Positions 1 to 15,200 of a DNA stretch of 64,000 nt are shown piece after piece; position 1 is the first letter of the stretch, and each line of letters opens with the position of its first letter. The DNA is from Acheta domesticus. Its lineage: Eukaryota > Arthropoda > Insecta > Orthoptera > Gryllidae. Where the stretch lies: contig JAHLJT010000631.1 of assembly GCA_031308135.1 (NCBI GenBank), positions 33,961,522-34,025,521 of the forward strand, in the 5' to 3' direction. The position numbers were made by a program, and so were the translations under genes. The notes beneath the pieces are model-generated. The model was given only the letters and a program-made list of their open reading frames with translations. It was not told the DNA's origin and did no database searches.

Positions 1-3000
1 TCTTTAATTAAATACGTTTTTGATTTTGATATGATATTCGTGCTTTTACACCTGGCCCCACCAGGAAAAAATGTCACGAGCCGCCACTGCTATGAACGTA
101 TTCAAATTTTGATGGGCTAATTTCAATATTTGTAAACTAGATACTTAAAAAATTCATTCTATTCCTAAGGACTTTTTTGCGTAATATATCTTCCTTTCAC
201 CTGTACATATTTTCATGAAATAATCGACTTCGGTTTTACTTGAAATTGAGAAATGGCCACTTAAAGCTTGAGATTTGAAGAGTTAGATAATTTTAAATAA
301 AAAATAATTTTGTAACAAAATATTACATTATTCTCAGTTGAAAATTACTACCGTACTGATTCTGATTAAAAAAATAAAAATGTTAAAATTTTGTACCATT
401 TTCGAATTCCTTTTGATTGCAAAATTTTAATGAACATTTGTTACCATTTGTTGCGAATAGCATATATGATTTGATAACCCATGTAAATGACAACTTATTT
501 ATTGCAAGAGCCAAGTCTAAAGATATTCAAGCTCTCTAAACCTCTAAAAATATCAACTACTAGCGGAACCCGACAGACGTTTTTCTGCCCTTCATCTCCC
601 TCTTTCCCTTCCATCTCCCTCTCTCTCTGTCTCTCCCCCTCTCTCTTTATTTCTCCGTTTCTCTTTGTCCCAGTCTCAGTCTGACTGTCTCTGTGTGTCT
701 TTGTCTTTGCCTCTCTCTGTCCCTCTCATTCACATTTAGTTGCAAATTCTGCACGTCTCTGAGCAGTTGAGATAATATCGAGAAGCGCCGGACGAGCCAT
801 CATGTAATAGAATGTTTATGATGGTCTCATCCTATAGATTAAGGTGCGATAAACGTTTCTTTGAGGCCGCCGGCCTCAAAATTTTGGTTTTCAATGCCCT
901 CGAACGCTTCGTTTAGGAGTTATTGAAAGATATAGTCACAAAATCCTGCCGAGTATTGCAGGCTGCATTTGACGTGAATATTTAGGTTTGTTCTTCAGCC
1001 CCATGTAGTGGAGTTACAGCAGAATTAACAGCACATTATGGATGAAAAAAACAACAACAAAAAATCAAACAAAACAACAACAAAAAACGTATATCTCGAC
1101 CAAGTTGAGAATGATGTTTACAGGAGCGCGCCACCGTCTGTTTACAGCCGAAACGACAAACACGGAGGTATAAAGATACTTAATTAAAAATTAAAATGGA
1201 ACCGTGCCAAACTTTTGCGAAAAAAAGAATGTTTTATTTAGTCGCAAATCTAGTATCATCCCAATGAATATTTTTACTTTGTATATTATTGTAATTATGT
1301 ACTTGGACATATCTGCACCTGATATTGAAGGAAATAAAAGTTTATTTTTCTCTGCAAAACGATTCAAAGGTTTGAAACTGATTCCTTCGATGAGCAGTAA
1401 CATTCATTTAAATCGTTTATTTTAACTTAAGTAGTTTTTCAGAATATACACCAAATATTCTGCGATACAGCCCAAATCACACGTAAAATCTTTCAATTTG
1501 AATTGCCCATTGCAAAGAATACAACAACAAAAAAGTAAACAAGAAAAAAGCACGCGAAAGAAATCTCGGTGACAGTAGCGGATGCGCCGGAACGTCGGGT
1601 GTGTATACTGCGATTTTTCTAACTTTGCACCTCAAGGCTACTCAAATCCCATCTTCGTGATGGAATATGTCACGGTATTTCACATCTTTCTGTCGTTCCG
1701 CTACGTTTCGCATGATCGTAACCGTAACAAGCAGCGCTTGCGATCATGCGACTTCTATCGGCGAGACCGAGAAAGACGCGAAGTACCGTGTGATATTCCA
1801 TCGCGAAGATGGGCCTTGAGTGACCTTGAGAGGCAAAGTTAGAGAAATCGCATTATAGGCGATCCGAGCTAAATGGGACGTCGAGATAGCGGTATCGATG
1901 CCATCAGAGCACAACGCGCTGTTCATTTTTTAACGAAATGTGTGCTCGCTTCGCGTATTGGATATTCCAGACACCCAACTTGGAGAATAAATTGTACTTT
2001 ACTTTGTGAGGCTATTCCTCACGCTTTGTTGGAAGATGAGCAATGGAGATGACAGTTCTTCGGCCAGTTTGAATTTGTCGGCGCGAGACACGCCCATTAA
2101 GAAACCTAAACTACGAAAACGCCGGATAACAAAATTCAACGGTAAATTATAACTGGCTGTGCGAGGTGAAGTCGAACGTGTATAAAACATGTCGACTGGA
2201 ATAAAGAGTGGAGCGTTTCTCATGGTGGACTAAATGATATCGTAAAGCACTCGAAAACAAGCTCTCACATAAAGATCACCGGGTCTCAAGCTGCCAAAAA
2301 TTTAACAGACTAATTCGCAAAGACGTTTTCTGTTTACGAAAATACCTATAAAATATAAGCGGCTGAAATTTGATAATCTGTTGATTATGTTGTTTGTGAT
2401 TGAAATCTGTCTAAATGTATCTATTTCAATACTTACAATTAAAATAATACTTACTATTGTTTTTTATTTTGTCCTGCTTTTTTAAAACAAATCTAGCTTT
2501 TTTCACGAAGATTTGTTAAAAATCACGATTTAGACAAAAATAATTTGGCAATGCAGCTACCACCACATGAGTTCTGAACACTGATCTGTATACAGATCTG
2601 GTTTCTCTGGATATCTCTCGTGCATGCAGTTACCGTTTTAATTTCATTATTGTCACAAATAAATTTGTACTTTATTTTGTGATCGAAAACATTACTTCGT
2701 AAGAGTATATTACAATTACGTAGGATTCTTGCGGGTCTTGTCCTTCAACTTTAAATATTTGGTGCCCAGTTATCAGATAGATTGTTTATTCATGGTAATC
2801 ACTGTGTAAGAGAATTGTCTTACATCGTACACAGTGTACATTCACGAATCGGTTCCGTAGGGTCTTTTTCTAAGAACGTTTGAGTCATTTTGGATGCCTT
2901 GCCTGCCGGGTACCGTATACTCTTTGGTACCGTTTACCACCGTGGGACGTGAGCGCTTTTGGCAAGCTGGGCAGGCTCCGTGAGGGGTGAGGAACCGGAG

Positions 3001-3076
3001 AACGTCTACGCGTCTGATGTGGATGATACACTTGACTCACAAAACACCCTTGCCAATACTTTACCTGTAATATATC
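1..3076. other. Upstream flank of SEC63, no gene recognised
   Basis: This AT-rich flank has only short chance ORFs. It holds a pyrimidine-rich (CT/TCTC) tract at about 590-725 and a palindromic repeat at about 1604-1858, listed separately. The SEC63 promoter and 5' UTR must lie in the last few hundred bases. The GC-richer stretch at about 2900-3010, just before the start codon, is the likeliest transcribed leader, but I see no TATA box or other site I would defend. Confidence 0.5.
1604..1858. repeat. Palindromic fold-back (MITE-like) element
   Basis: The left arm (about 1607-1693) and right arm (about 1768-1857) are inverted copies at roughly 85% identity by eye. The arm containing CTAACTTTGCACCTCAAGG pairs with the arm containing CCTTGAGAGGCAAAGTTAG. 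The centre also folds (GCATGATCG against CGATCATGC). There is no coding capacity. I could not define a target-site duplication. Confidence 0.75.
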
Positions 3077-3200
3077 ATGGGTGGACAAAAATTTCAGTAT
3101 GATGAAAGCGGAGGAACGTTTTTCTACTTCCTTCTCTCATTTTTAGCGCTGCTACTAATACCTAGCACTTACTACTGGTGGCCACGTAAACCCAAGCAAG
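3077..3200 (+). CDS. SEC63: SEC63 exon 1: start codon and TM1
   Basis: It encodes residues 1-41. The ATG at 3077 begins the family-typical GGQKFQYDESG stretch, followed by a hydrophobic span ending in PSTYYWWP. The donor GTATTT follows at 3201. Phase at the end is 1. Confidence 0.95.
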
Positions 3201-6200
3201 GTATTTTCCTCTATAAATGTAATGCATATTTTCTAATGACAGAGGTGACTTACTTTATTTATGTTAAAATATGCTCCTGCAGGCCACATTTGGCCAATTA
3301 AATCCACATCCATACCCTTGAGGTTCCCGGTTTTTGGATTGAATGTTACGAAGAAAGATATAAACAGAAATTGACACTTGATTAATTCGTTTAAGTTCTG
3401 CGATAATTAACAGCAGTGTTCATTGACAACAGTGTAAGGGAAGAAAAGAAATAATGGCGATAAATGATGAAAAAGTTTAAAGCTATGACAATATGTTAAT
3501 TATCTGAACTGATTTGTGGTTTGTGGATTTTACTTTTTATTTATTGTGAAAATGTGTGCCTTTTCATGTATTTTATATTGCATTAATGTTATAGTAAATT
3601 TTCCATGTTCAGAATCTGTGTATCATGATGTTTGCATTGATCCTTTAAGGTTTCATATTTAGTATTTTCCACAGATCCAGAAAAATTGGAGAAAGAGTGC
3701 CAATGTGACAACTGCAAAAAGAAAAAAATTATACTGCGATCAAATGAACCATGGAAAGGAACAAAACAACTAGCTGTGTGAGTGTAGCTACAGTATTTGT
3801 ATACTTTTGCAACTAATATAGAATATTTCACTAGAAATGTTTTTTACAGGCTACAAAATTTCAGTAAATACAGGATTAATGGGGGGGGGATGTTTTTTCT
3901 GCAGTCTTTTTCATGTAAACCTAATAGTCTTTAAATCCTTCAATTAATTTTTTTAAATACATATTTGTCAGTTTTATGTATCAATATTTTTAAAAATAGG
4001 ATGAACCAAAATATTTCATTAATATGAAACTAATGTATGGAGCAGTGAAATGAAAAGGAATCTGTTTTTTCACTGGAAATTTTATGGCAAGGGATTTTTG
4101 TATGTTCATCTTAATTGGTAAGTGTGGAGATACAGGTGCTCCATTGCACACAGGTCGTTAGGGCCCAAGGGGGAGGTGAAAGTAGGGCTCCACCTATTTG
4201 TTGCTGTTGGCATGAGGTTGTGTGGCGAGCACAATGCTCCAGCTACTTTTATCTACAGTAAAAATCCTGGTACTCGCTTTGAAAGAAATCTCAGTTGACC
4301 CCAGAGCCACCTAGAATCGAAATCACCGAATACAAATCCCAACCTATGTTGGGATTCAATCCCTCGTCATTCAGGTCAGGAAGCCAGCACCATACCACTG
4401 AGCCACACTGGATCGATTGAGGCTACACATGGTCAAATTAATAAACAGATCTCTGAAGAAAAGAGATGTGACTGTGTGACAAAATAATGGGAATAAACAG
4501 GTGTTCCTTGCATTATTAGTTGCCTGTTTGGCAGTATACAGCACATTGCAGGTGAAATTATTGTTTGTAGTAAACTTTGTACAATTTGTACTATAGTATT
4601 TGCTGGAGAAAAAAACAACTACTTATGGACCACGTGATAAATGAGATAAGAGCCTGATACGTCTTATGTCTTGCTAGGGGGTGAGATGAGGTAAATGAGG
4701 GGTGTCAACTCTATAATAAATGTCAATATAATTGAAAAAAAAATGTTGTGTATAATTGTATGTAAAATAACTAAAGATATATTTATTGAGCATATAGAAT
4801 CCTATGTTAAATTATTTTCAGTATTTTAGGTTGGCAAGGACATGTACATTTCAAACACTTTTTGTACTTGCGGTCCTTTCTACAGGGACACAATTAAGCA
4901 ATGTCAGTTTTTTGAAGAACTAGTTCAAAATGTAAAATGTTGCTCCAATTGCATGACAAAACAATCATTAAGGGTTCAGAAAAGTTCTAAAAATAAAATG
5001 TATAAAAGATGAAATTGTACATACACAAAGGCATAAAGATAATTCCACTTGAGTCTTCCTCCCATTGGGTTGTGATTGTTAAATAAAATCATAAAATTTG
5101 TTACGATGAGAAATTTCTCTTGCAAATTATTCATAGGTTACTCTTTTCAGTTGAAATCAAAACAACATGGCCTGTGCTAGGAAACATGAGATTGTGTTTA
5201 AATAGTTCAGTTATAACCCTTTGTCTTGGTAAGGGTATAATGACTTCTTGAATCAACAAGGTCGATTGTTGTTGATTTCTTAAGTGTAAGATATCAAAGC
5301 AACTGTATTCTGACATTCTCTTACAGAGGAGAAAGTGTATATTATAAAAATATTGTGTTGAATATCTTAAGTAATTGGTATTTAGAGGTAAAGATTCCTT
5401 TTCTTTTGATTGCTTTTTGTTGTGACTGAAACCTACTTAGGATAGAAGAGGTGATTTGGTGAGGTAATGAAAGAATTTTGTGTTGTTCTTAGGTCTTCTA
5501 AGGTTCTAATTTTTGTTGTTCATTAGTTCATCAGTCTCTAACTTGATCAGGATACAAGCAAGAAAGTAACACCTAATTTTATGTATTATTTTTATTCTCA
5601 AGTTGCTATTAACAAATATTGTGTTACAGAAAATTGATGATAATTTCGGGCTGGGCAATTTTAGCTCTGCTAGCTTATAAAGTATCTCAATTTGACTATG
5701 AGTATGCTAATTTTGACCCTTATGAAATTCTTCATGTGCCTATGGTAAGTATAGAAGCATTAGCAGCGAGTTCAGAATTATCATGTTCTTTTTCTCTTGA
5801 ATAATATTTTCAAAATTTATTTTTCCAGGGAGCTTCTCAAGCTGATATCAGAAAATCTTATCGTAAACTCTCTCTTATTCTTCATCCAGACAAAGAAACT
5901 GGTGATGAGAAAGCTTTTATGAAACTCACTAAAGGTATTGTAGTGTTCTATTTGATGTATAAGTTTTAGGCATGCATTCAATTGCTTATGTAATTTGTTG
6001 AATATAACATTATATAAAATGATGCATGTTTTTCCATGAAATAATTTTCCTATAGTTACATATCATTGAATAATAAAGAAATAAAATTATGCTATTTCAG
6101 CCTATCAGGCTCTGACTGATGATGAAGCTCGCAGAAATTGGGAGAAGTATGGCAATCCTGATGGACCTGGTGCCATGAGCTTTGGCATTGCTCTTCCATC

Positions 6201-9200
6201 TTGGATTATTGAGAAAGAGAATTCTGTCTGGGTACGAAATTGTCCTTTGAAGTAGTTGTTATTGGAAACTGAGTTTAGTTTTCAGTTTGCTTGATTACTG
6301 ACTTTTTTTTTTAGGTGCTGGGATTATATGCTCTTGTGTTCATGGTGGCGTTGCCAACGATAGTTGGTATGTGGTGGTATAAGTCTATCCGATATTCTGG
6401 AGATCAGGTAATTTTTTTATGTTTATGAGTAGAACACTCATTTCAAAAAATAACATGAGAAAGTATCCAAGTGAAAGAGCAAAAATTCCTTTTCAAGATT
6501 TTTTTGAAGTTTGTAAGGAGGAGAAAAAATAAAATGCTTATTTGCATGATTCATGGAAAAGTGAATTCTTAAGATCAAAAAGTTCAATATATATATTTGT
6601 TGACTTATAGTTAATATTTATAGCATAAACAATAATTCAATACATAATGTGAGCTTCCTCTCTCTTTTGGGTACATCACTGGTTTTGTTTTCTCTTATGT
6701 ATAATTTTTTATTCCTAATACCTGTTAATGTTTTTAGGTTCTTCTTGATACTACCCAGATGTATTATTATTTCTTCCACAAAACTCCTTCAATGGCTCTT
6801 AAAAGAGTTATAATGATCTTAGGAGCATCTCTTGAATTTGAGAAAAAACACAATGGTGAGATAGTTGAACGGCCTAGTGATAATGAAGAAGTACCTCAGG
6901 TAGGTTGTGCAGTTCATGTAGTTTATGTGACATTTTATTTTAAAGGTTTCTTAGCAGTAATTTTATTTCTGTATTCCAGTTAATTAAGCAGATACCAAAT
7001 TTGAGTGAGAAAAATAGGGAGCGACCACTTTGTGCATTATATTCTATTAAAGCTCGTGCTTTGCTACATGCTCATCTGCATCGCATTGCATTGAAACCTG
7101 ATACATTGGATAAAGATAGACAGTATGTTGTGAAAAAATGTCCCTATCTCATCCAGGAAATGGTTAATTGTGTGTCTCAGTTAATTCTTCTAGCTTATGC
7201 ACGCAGAAGTAAGTATAAATTTATAATTTTTTATTTATAAATTGAAGAATTGTAAATTGAAAAAAGTGTACACTGACATCATTGTATTCAATCCATATTT
7301 CCATGATGTTTGTGTATTGTATGTATATTCATATAGAGGGGGAGTGATTATACCAATCAATAAATTTTAAGTCTTGTGTGTTAATGACAATACTTGTATT
7401 TTGAAGAATGTCATTATTTTTAATAAAAAATTGCTTTTATGATCAGGACATCAGCTTCTTGAGATAATAAATTGGAAGTGGTGTTGTGTTGTTATGCAGA
7501 GTACAATGTAATTTTAATATCTTAACAAGTCTTATATGCCTCACACAATGTTCAGTGTAATTGCTTTCAGAATTTGCTAAAGTTAACGCAGTAGGTCACC
7601 GATAAAGCAAAATGCATCTGAAGAATGTTTACACGTACATGTGGCCCTCATACACTTCAATAGATAGAAGTTGTCGCATGATTTCACTTTCTTGCTACTT
7701 ATTAACATTGACATTTGAAATGTAGCAGATGGATGTTGACACATCTCTGGATCTAATATTGCTCTTTTATCTTCATCTGCTTATTTGGTCAGTGAGAACA
7801 CTAGTGTTTGTGCAGTGGCCTTTGCTACTTGATGCCTTTTGTTCATTTTCATTAGTTTTTCTTCATTTAATTGCATGACTGGGATTGATAGCTTCCTAAA
7901 CAATAACACGTTTTTTACCAAAGACTTTAATACACAAATCATAAGAGAGAATATATTGTAAATTTGTAAGAATGGCAATTTGAAATAAGAACAAAGCAAT
8001 TAACTTATTATCAGGAATGCCAATTTCTCCTGGGCTGTAAGACTTTTTGCAGTCTGAAAAAGTTGGCGAGACAGTTTTAAATAGACTTATTTGTCAGTTG
8101 CACAATGTGTAGAATTTGTCAAGTGAAGGCACCAGGTACTGCTTATATGCTACAATAGTGGCACAACTCAAAAAACATCAATTTTGAGTTGATGAAATCT
8201 CCAGAATTGCAGATTGGTCTACCTTCCAGCAGCAACAGCAGCGTATCTTACAGTACAGAATTCCACCAACAAATGTCAGAAGTGTGAATGCAAGAATGTT
8301 GCATTTCATTTCAAGGTGAAAACTTCAAACTCATTTATCTCGACACCAGATATTTTGAGTTGTCACTATTGCAGCTGAGAAACACTAAGTTTACTATTAC
8401 AGAATAACATAATAATGACATAGTAACATTTAAAATACAGCAGGGGAAAGTTATTGTTTAAATCTTTGTTGTTGGTGTATTCTGACCTGTTCGAGTATTG
8501 AGTTATTACTTAATGACTAAAATTTGCGTATGAACTAAACTTAGTAATAGTTCTTTGAAATGTAGATTTTTTAAAGTGTTTTTATATTTCCAGTTCCTCG
8601 TTTACCTAATATTGAAACCATTGAAAACTGCATGAAACTTTGCCCAATGATAGTTCAAGGGCTGTGGGAATATAAGAGTCCCTTGCTGCAGCTTCCTCAT
8701 GTTAGTGAAGATCATCTGAAATACTTCATCACCAAAAAGGTAAACATTAAAAATAAAAAATCTTTTGTATTCTTTATTTTCAATTATTCATCAAAGATGG
8801 ATTTATAGAATGTCATTTTTCTTCCTTTCATTTTTTTTTTTTAAAGTACTGGAACTACTCAAACTTCAGTAAACCAGTAAATCTCAGAGAGACTGTTAAT
8901 TAACCTCTCAGGCAGTAGATGTTACCTAAATGGGGGTGCTGTGTTGCCTACAACCTATTTGCTAGAGCCAAAACCTATTAAATGTGAACTGCTGTGTCCT
9001 TAATACCTGTAAGGTTACAGTATAATAAATAAAGTTTTCCATTAAACACATATTTATTTACATATTTACACTGAACACAGGACATGGGTGGAAGAACATG
9101 TTAACAATTTTATAATATTGCGGTGAATACACGGAATGAAGTTTTCTTCTGCCCTTGCTCAGTGGAGAGATTATTCAAAATACTTAAGTAAAGTGCTTTA

Positions 9201-12200
9201 TATGGCTTCTTTGATTGATTGGTTGTTACTCATGGCCTTTATTTGCTAAGCCAAACCTTGCACAATGTTAGAATGTGCATATTCATTGTCTGAAATAGAG
9301 AAAAAAATTGTGGAATACCAACAGCACTTGAACACGGATCACAAAGCATGAAAGCACCACTGGAGGGCATGAGACACTGAGCATAGGGCTAAGAGAAAAC
9401 ATGGGTGCAAATAGAAGTCCTTGTCCTAATCTCTGCCCCTACTATCATTCCTAATTCATCATTGGATGGTAGTATCAAATGTGAATGCCTATGACATTTT
9501 GTCTATTCTATTCTCCAATTAAAATTTCTCTATTCTGGGTGAATTAGAAGAGTGGAGGCTCTGTTATTTCATTTCAGTTTCAAAAATTAAATGTTTCAAC
9601 AGGGCTCATGTTGTAACTCACCAAGCATAGACAAATTTTAATCAGAGAGTAGGACATGATACTGCATGTCCTGAAGCATATTGTTTTAGAATCTGTCATT
9701 TGAGTTCTGTGAAGATATACACCTCATTTGGCTTCTTGTATCCTAAAATGTATCATAGTACTGTACTTGTCTCTTTCTGATATTGCTTTTACTGACTAAA
9801 TCTCATGTTATATTCTAATATTATTATTCTTTTATTTTATAGAGGCAAATTAAAAGTATTCAACAATTTGCACAATTGAAAAATGAAGAAAGGCGCAGTA
9901 TTTTGAGGCATTTATCTGATGAACAGTACAAAGATGTTATGAAAGTAATGGGGAAAATGCCATTTATTGATTTTCAAGTTAGATCAGAAGGTTTGTTTGA
10001 CGGTTCCTGCTGCAGTAAAAACATTGGGTTATAGAAATGGTGTTTTGTATCTTTTTTATCTGCTTTCAGTGATTGATGATGAGAATCCTACTGTGTACAC
10101 TGCTGGTGCAATAGTTACTGTCACTGTCACTTTATATAGGAAAGACATGAGTGTCCTCTTTGGGGATGAGACAGTTGCTGATAAACATGTTGATGAATCC
10201 CAGGCTGAAGCTGATCAAGAAGGAGTTGGCGGTGGAGGAGAAGAGGAAGTCAAAAAGGAAGAACAGGTATTTGAAACCATGGAAGTGCAAAAGATCGATG
10301 GTTTGTTTTTTTGTCAACAAACTGCAGAACTTTAGATTGATGCAAATATTCTGTATTTACAAGTATAATTTTCACTCTTGTATATTGAATGTAACTTCAA
10401 TTTTGGAGACCCATGTTTGTATTCCTCAGATAATTTGCTGTGCAAAATAGAATCAAATCCACTGAACTGGACAACAAAAGGAAATTATCATTTCTTATTA
10501 ACGTGTTTGAATTTGACTGCAGTTAGATTCTAAAATACTGGAAGAAAAATTTAATAGCTACACTGCCTTTTAAAGTCTTAGATACAATTTACATTAAATG
10601 ACTGGTATTGAGCTGTTGAGAGGAAATTAGTATCTCTGAAGCTCATATACATATACATATCTTCTTCCAATAATAGTTAATGAAATACTGTAAAACCCTG
10701 TTTTAATGTTCCTGCATTTGATATTTTCCTGCCTTTTATGTAATTTTTTGTTGCCTTAAAGCCTACATTTACAATACATTCTCTTCCCACAATTTACAAC
10801 ATGATATGAAGAGTGCTTCCTGCCTTTTATGTCATTTTTTCTCTTTATTTTTTACTTTCTCCTATACTTGCATATTATACAGAGAAAAATTGCTAATATA
10901 GAGAAAGTTATGTAATGCTGTGGCAAAAAACGGCGATTTTTCAACAGCAAAACTCGTACTGACACTGAAAAAGTGGATAAATCCTGCTCCAGGTAGTAAA
11001 TGAATACATATGTAAGTAACCAACTCGCAAATCTTCAAGTTCATCAATCATGGAATATCAATTTTGGAGAAAATCGGCTGAGCAGTTTTGGTACTAGCAT
11101 TCACCATATATGAACAAACAGGCTTTTGCTGTCAATTAATTTTTTAAGTTCAAGGTCCCAGAAAACACAGATTCTGGCCACACCATGTGTTATAGATTGT
11201 ACAGTAAAATACAGTACAGTCTAAACCAGAACCTGTACAAGCTAGAAACCCACCTTAACCGGAAAATTTCTCCGGTCCGAGAAGTTAAGGCATTTTAACA
11301 CAGCATAAAACGGAACTTTTTCAATGCAGAAATGGAAAGGTTTTTCATGTCCTTTTCCAAAAAAATCTTCCATTTTCCAAAAAAATCTTTAGAAAACAGA
11401 ATTTCTGTGAATTCAATGCAATTGGCAGAGATGTGAGATTAACTCTTCAATACACTTAGTGGGCCACAAAGGCCTGGCCGTGTTTCTTAATGCTGTAAAT
11501 ATTTTTCCGTTAACATTACAGGTGTGTCCTTTCATGATACCCTCTGTTGTTGTTGTTGTTGTTCTTATTGTTATGTTTCTTTTCTTATGACAAAGAATGA
11601 TCCAGTATGTCATGAAGTTTTTTCCGCATTTTTCAACTTTTCTGAAGGTAGTCATGCTTTCCACAAAGTGGGCCTCTGAGGCTCGGTAGTCTGTTTTCCC
11701 TTAAAGTATCTTTTAATGCATTTATGAAATTTTTGAAACACATTTATGTTGTTGGAATTCCTTTATCATTCCAGACTTCATTATTTACTTGCCAAGAGAC
11801 GTAAATCATGACCATATAAATATAGAATAAGGAGTTTTTTGTGTTGCGATTCTAGAAATGGATTTACACTAAATGGCTAAATATGCTGTGGAAAAACCAA
11901 AGATGAGCCTGTTGCTAAAGAGTTTGCTTTGAAATGGTGAAGGCTTTGGTACAATTATATTCACTGATGGTTATAACTTTACAGCTGATAATTTTTTTTA
12001 GTTTCTAAGAGTTTCTAGTGATAACTTTTTTCATGCATATTTGTGAATTTCTAATGGAGAGGAAACTAACATTATCAGAAAGTGATAGTACTGGGTTGTG
12101 ACAGATTGTTCGTTGAAAGAGTCAGCAAGGTGTCCGAATACAGACACTAGGCAGTAAGGTATTGTGTAATTTTTGACTCAGAATCTGTCAATGAAGAGTG

Positions 12201-15200
12201 TGTTTAATGTTCATTTATTGGTGATTTCTTCCATAAATATGTTGCATGTTAATGTATTTTGATATAAAGTTGCATAACTTACTACTTTCATGGTAGAAAT
12301 CACAAGTGTCATAAAATGAGTATCCTTGCATAAAATGGAAACCTCCTTAAACCAGACTTTTTTTTGTGTGCTGATCAATTCTGGTTTAGACAGATTTTAC
12401 TGTAAATTACTAAATACAGGAAGATGATTTATCCACTTTTTCGTTGCCAGAGCATGTCAGTAAGGTTTTTCTGTTGAAAATTTGCCGTTTTCCAGTGCAT
12501 TTTACAATATTTTCTCTTCTTATGAAGAAAGGGCAAGAAAGAGAAACAGAGGCTCCATTGCAGTAAATAATGTCAATACTCGCCTCGTGTAACATTTTTA
12601 ACTTTCCCTGCATTTTACTCTTTCCCACATTTTACACTTTTTTCCATTGGTCCCCTGAAAAGTGTAAAAAAAAAAAGGTTTTACTGTAATAATACACAAC
12701 TACAGTTCAGTTTAATGTTTCGTTACCTTCATATTAGAGTCTGAAATATAGCCATGTTCTCTAATTTAAAGAAGAACATGGAATATAAATAAATTGCCTA
12801 AGGTCTGTTCGCCCTAACTTTATAACTTATAAACAAATTTATAAACTTATAAACTAACTTATAAACAAATTTTGTATGAATCCCTCTGCCCTCTAGTTAA
12901 TGATTGGCTGCACCTTTTGCACCACAGTCGTACTCAAATGCCAGCACAAGTCACAACAAGAACTGTTATACATACAGTGAAACTCTGTTTATATATGTTT
13001 AATAAATCCCTATAATTCCCATGCTAAAATTATTTCAGTTATATGAATTATGTTTTTATGCTTTTCATGATTTTATGTTACTAATGAAAATCCCTTTAAG
13101 ACTGTATAACATCCAGACAATAATGACATCATAAAGGAGCTCACAGAATTTTGGTGTTGAAGTCAGTATTCAGATTGCTTAATTTCATAGCTACACAAGC
13201 CATTTCAACTGCCTAAAACTACAGGATGAAAAAATAGGGGGGTTAGTGTCATCTGATGCAGCTTTGCATAGTGTTCACCAGCATTAAAAATATCACAATA
13301 AAAATTTGACACATTTAAAAGAAATATTGAAACTCGAGTGAATAAAATATATATAATGGCATTTAGGCCTGTGTCATATGAGCATTGTGTTGACATGTCA
13401 CGCAAAGCTAATGACATCAGCTGTGTTGACACACATCAATGCCTGCACACACACACACGAGTCACTTAATGCATGTTGCAGATAAACTTTATCTTATGCA
13501 AAACAGCACACAAGCGCTCTTGGTGATGTGTGTTATTGCCAACTCGCATTGCACGTTGAAAGCTAGAAAATGCGTGTTATCCTGACTTATGTTGTAGCTT
13601 GAGCATCTTGCTTGAGGTGTGGGCAAATGCACATTGCCAAGATTGATTGTGTGCTGTTTCACGTTAGTCACAGTGTTAATCAAGGATGCACGTTAAGCGA
13701 TTTGTGTGTGCAGACATCAACACAACTGACATCATGAGTGTTACATAACACATGTCAACACAATGCTCATGTGACACAGTTCTAAAGGCTTGACTCCATA
13801 AAGTGTGAATATCAATGCTATCTTTTCCTGCTTATGCCTAGCCCACGTGTCATCTAAGTAACAAGTAATGTTCTTCAGCTTCAGGTCAGCCTTCAGCTTC
13901 TGAGTCAATGACTGGTAACATTTAATATACTTCAGCCTCCGGTCTCGATCAGGTTTTTGTCCATCTTTCCTTATCCATTGAGCAAATGCTGAGATGGCCC
14001 CTTGTTTAATTTCTGGTCATAAATGTAGCTTCACTCTCCACACATTTTGTTGAGCTCACCTTTTGCTATTAAGTGTTAGGAGTATGCAAATATAAATATT
14101 GAGTTTTTGTTTTGTTCATATTATTCAATTTCACGTATGTTTTTTTCTCACTTATACATTTTTCCCTTCAGTCCCCTGAAAACCATGTAAATGAAATTGT
14201 ACTGTATTGTTTTCACTTTTATTTCTTCAGTACACCCAAAATATCAGCTAAAATGTGTAGATATTTTGCTATCAGAGAACTTCCGTTTACAACGGGTTCC
14301 TGCAAGTTGGTGGTGAAAGAATTCCACAGAACATACAGTAACATTCTTTTAAAATTAGGCAAGCCTGAACTGGCATTAACTACATTTAGAATTGTATGTA
14401 ATGTGGGCAGTTTGTTGCTATGAAAAATATTATGCACACAGATTATGCTGCACTGGTTTTTCTCTTCTTATGAGGTGTACACCTTTCCAGTGGCCCTTAA
14501 TTCACTACATATTTTATGAACACTGCTGACACTGACACATGCCAATTCAGCAGTGATTTCTTCCATCTCCTGTCTCAGAATCATTGTCAGGTTGTAAATT
14601 GCTATTGGTTCAAAAACATGCAAAACTTCTTAACACTTTTGAGAGATTTTTCCTTCAAATGTTTCAAACCTGACCGACCAGGAACTGTTTTACTCACTGT
14701 TTGACTTTGTAACAAAAATCAATTTTACTTACCAAATTAACTAATACTTTTTACCAACAAGGTAAATGCAGCACACATATAGAACCTTCTCATCCAAGAA
14801 TGGAATTGCATCTAGTCACTTGTCCATTGCCAAAACAGTGGCCTCATATGAAACAGCTAATGCATTGATAGCCGCAGCCTACTGCATGGAGGTCGGGTGT
14901 CAGCAGCGAATGAACGTTATCTCAAAGTAGTCCATTGGTAGTTGTATTAGGTAGGGTGATGCTCAATGTCTGATTTCACTCCACAATAGAAGATAACATT
15001 ATTTCAACTTTGTTAGTGTAAAGAGTAAAGAAATAAATCAATTTTGAAAGGGCTTAAATTGTATAGCACACAATGCCCAAATGGGGAGTGTAGTGTCAGT
15101 CAGCACATGAGAACAAGCAGTGACTATATGCATTTGCATACATGCTGAGTAAAATAAGAGTGAACAAAGAATAATTATTATATTCTGCTGCTTTCCACTT

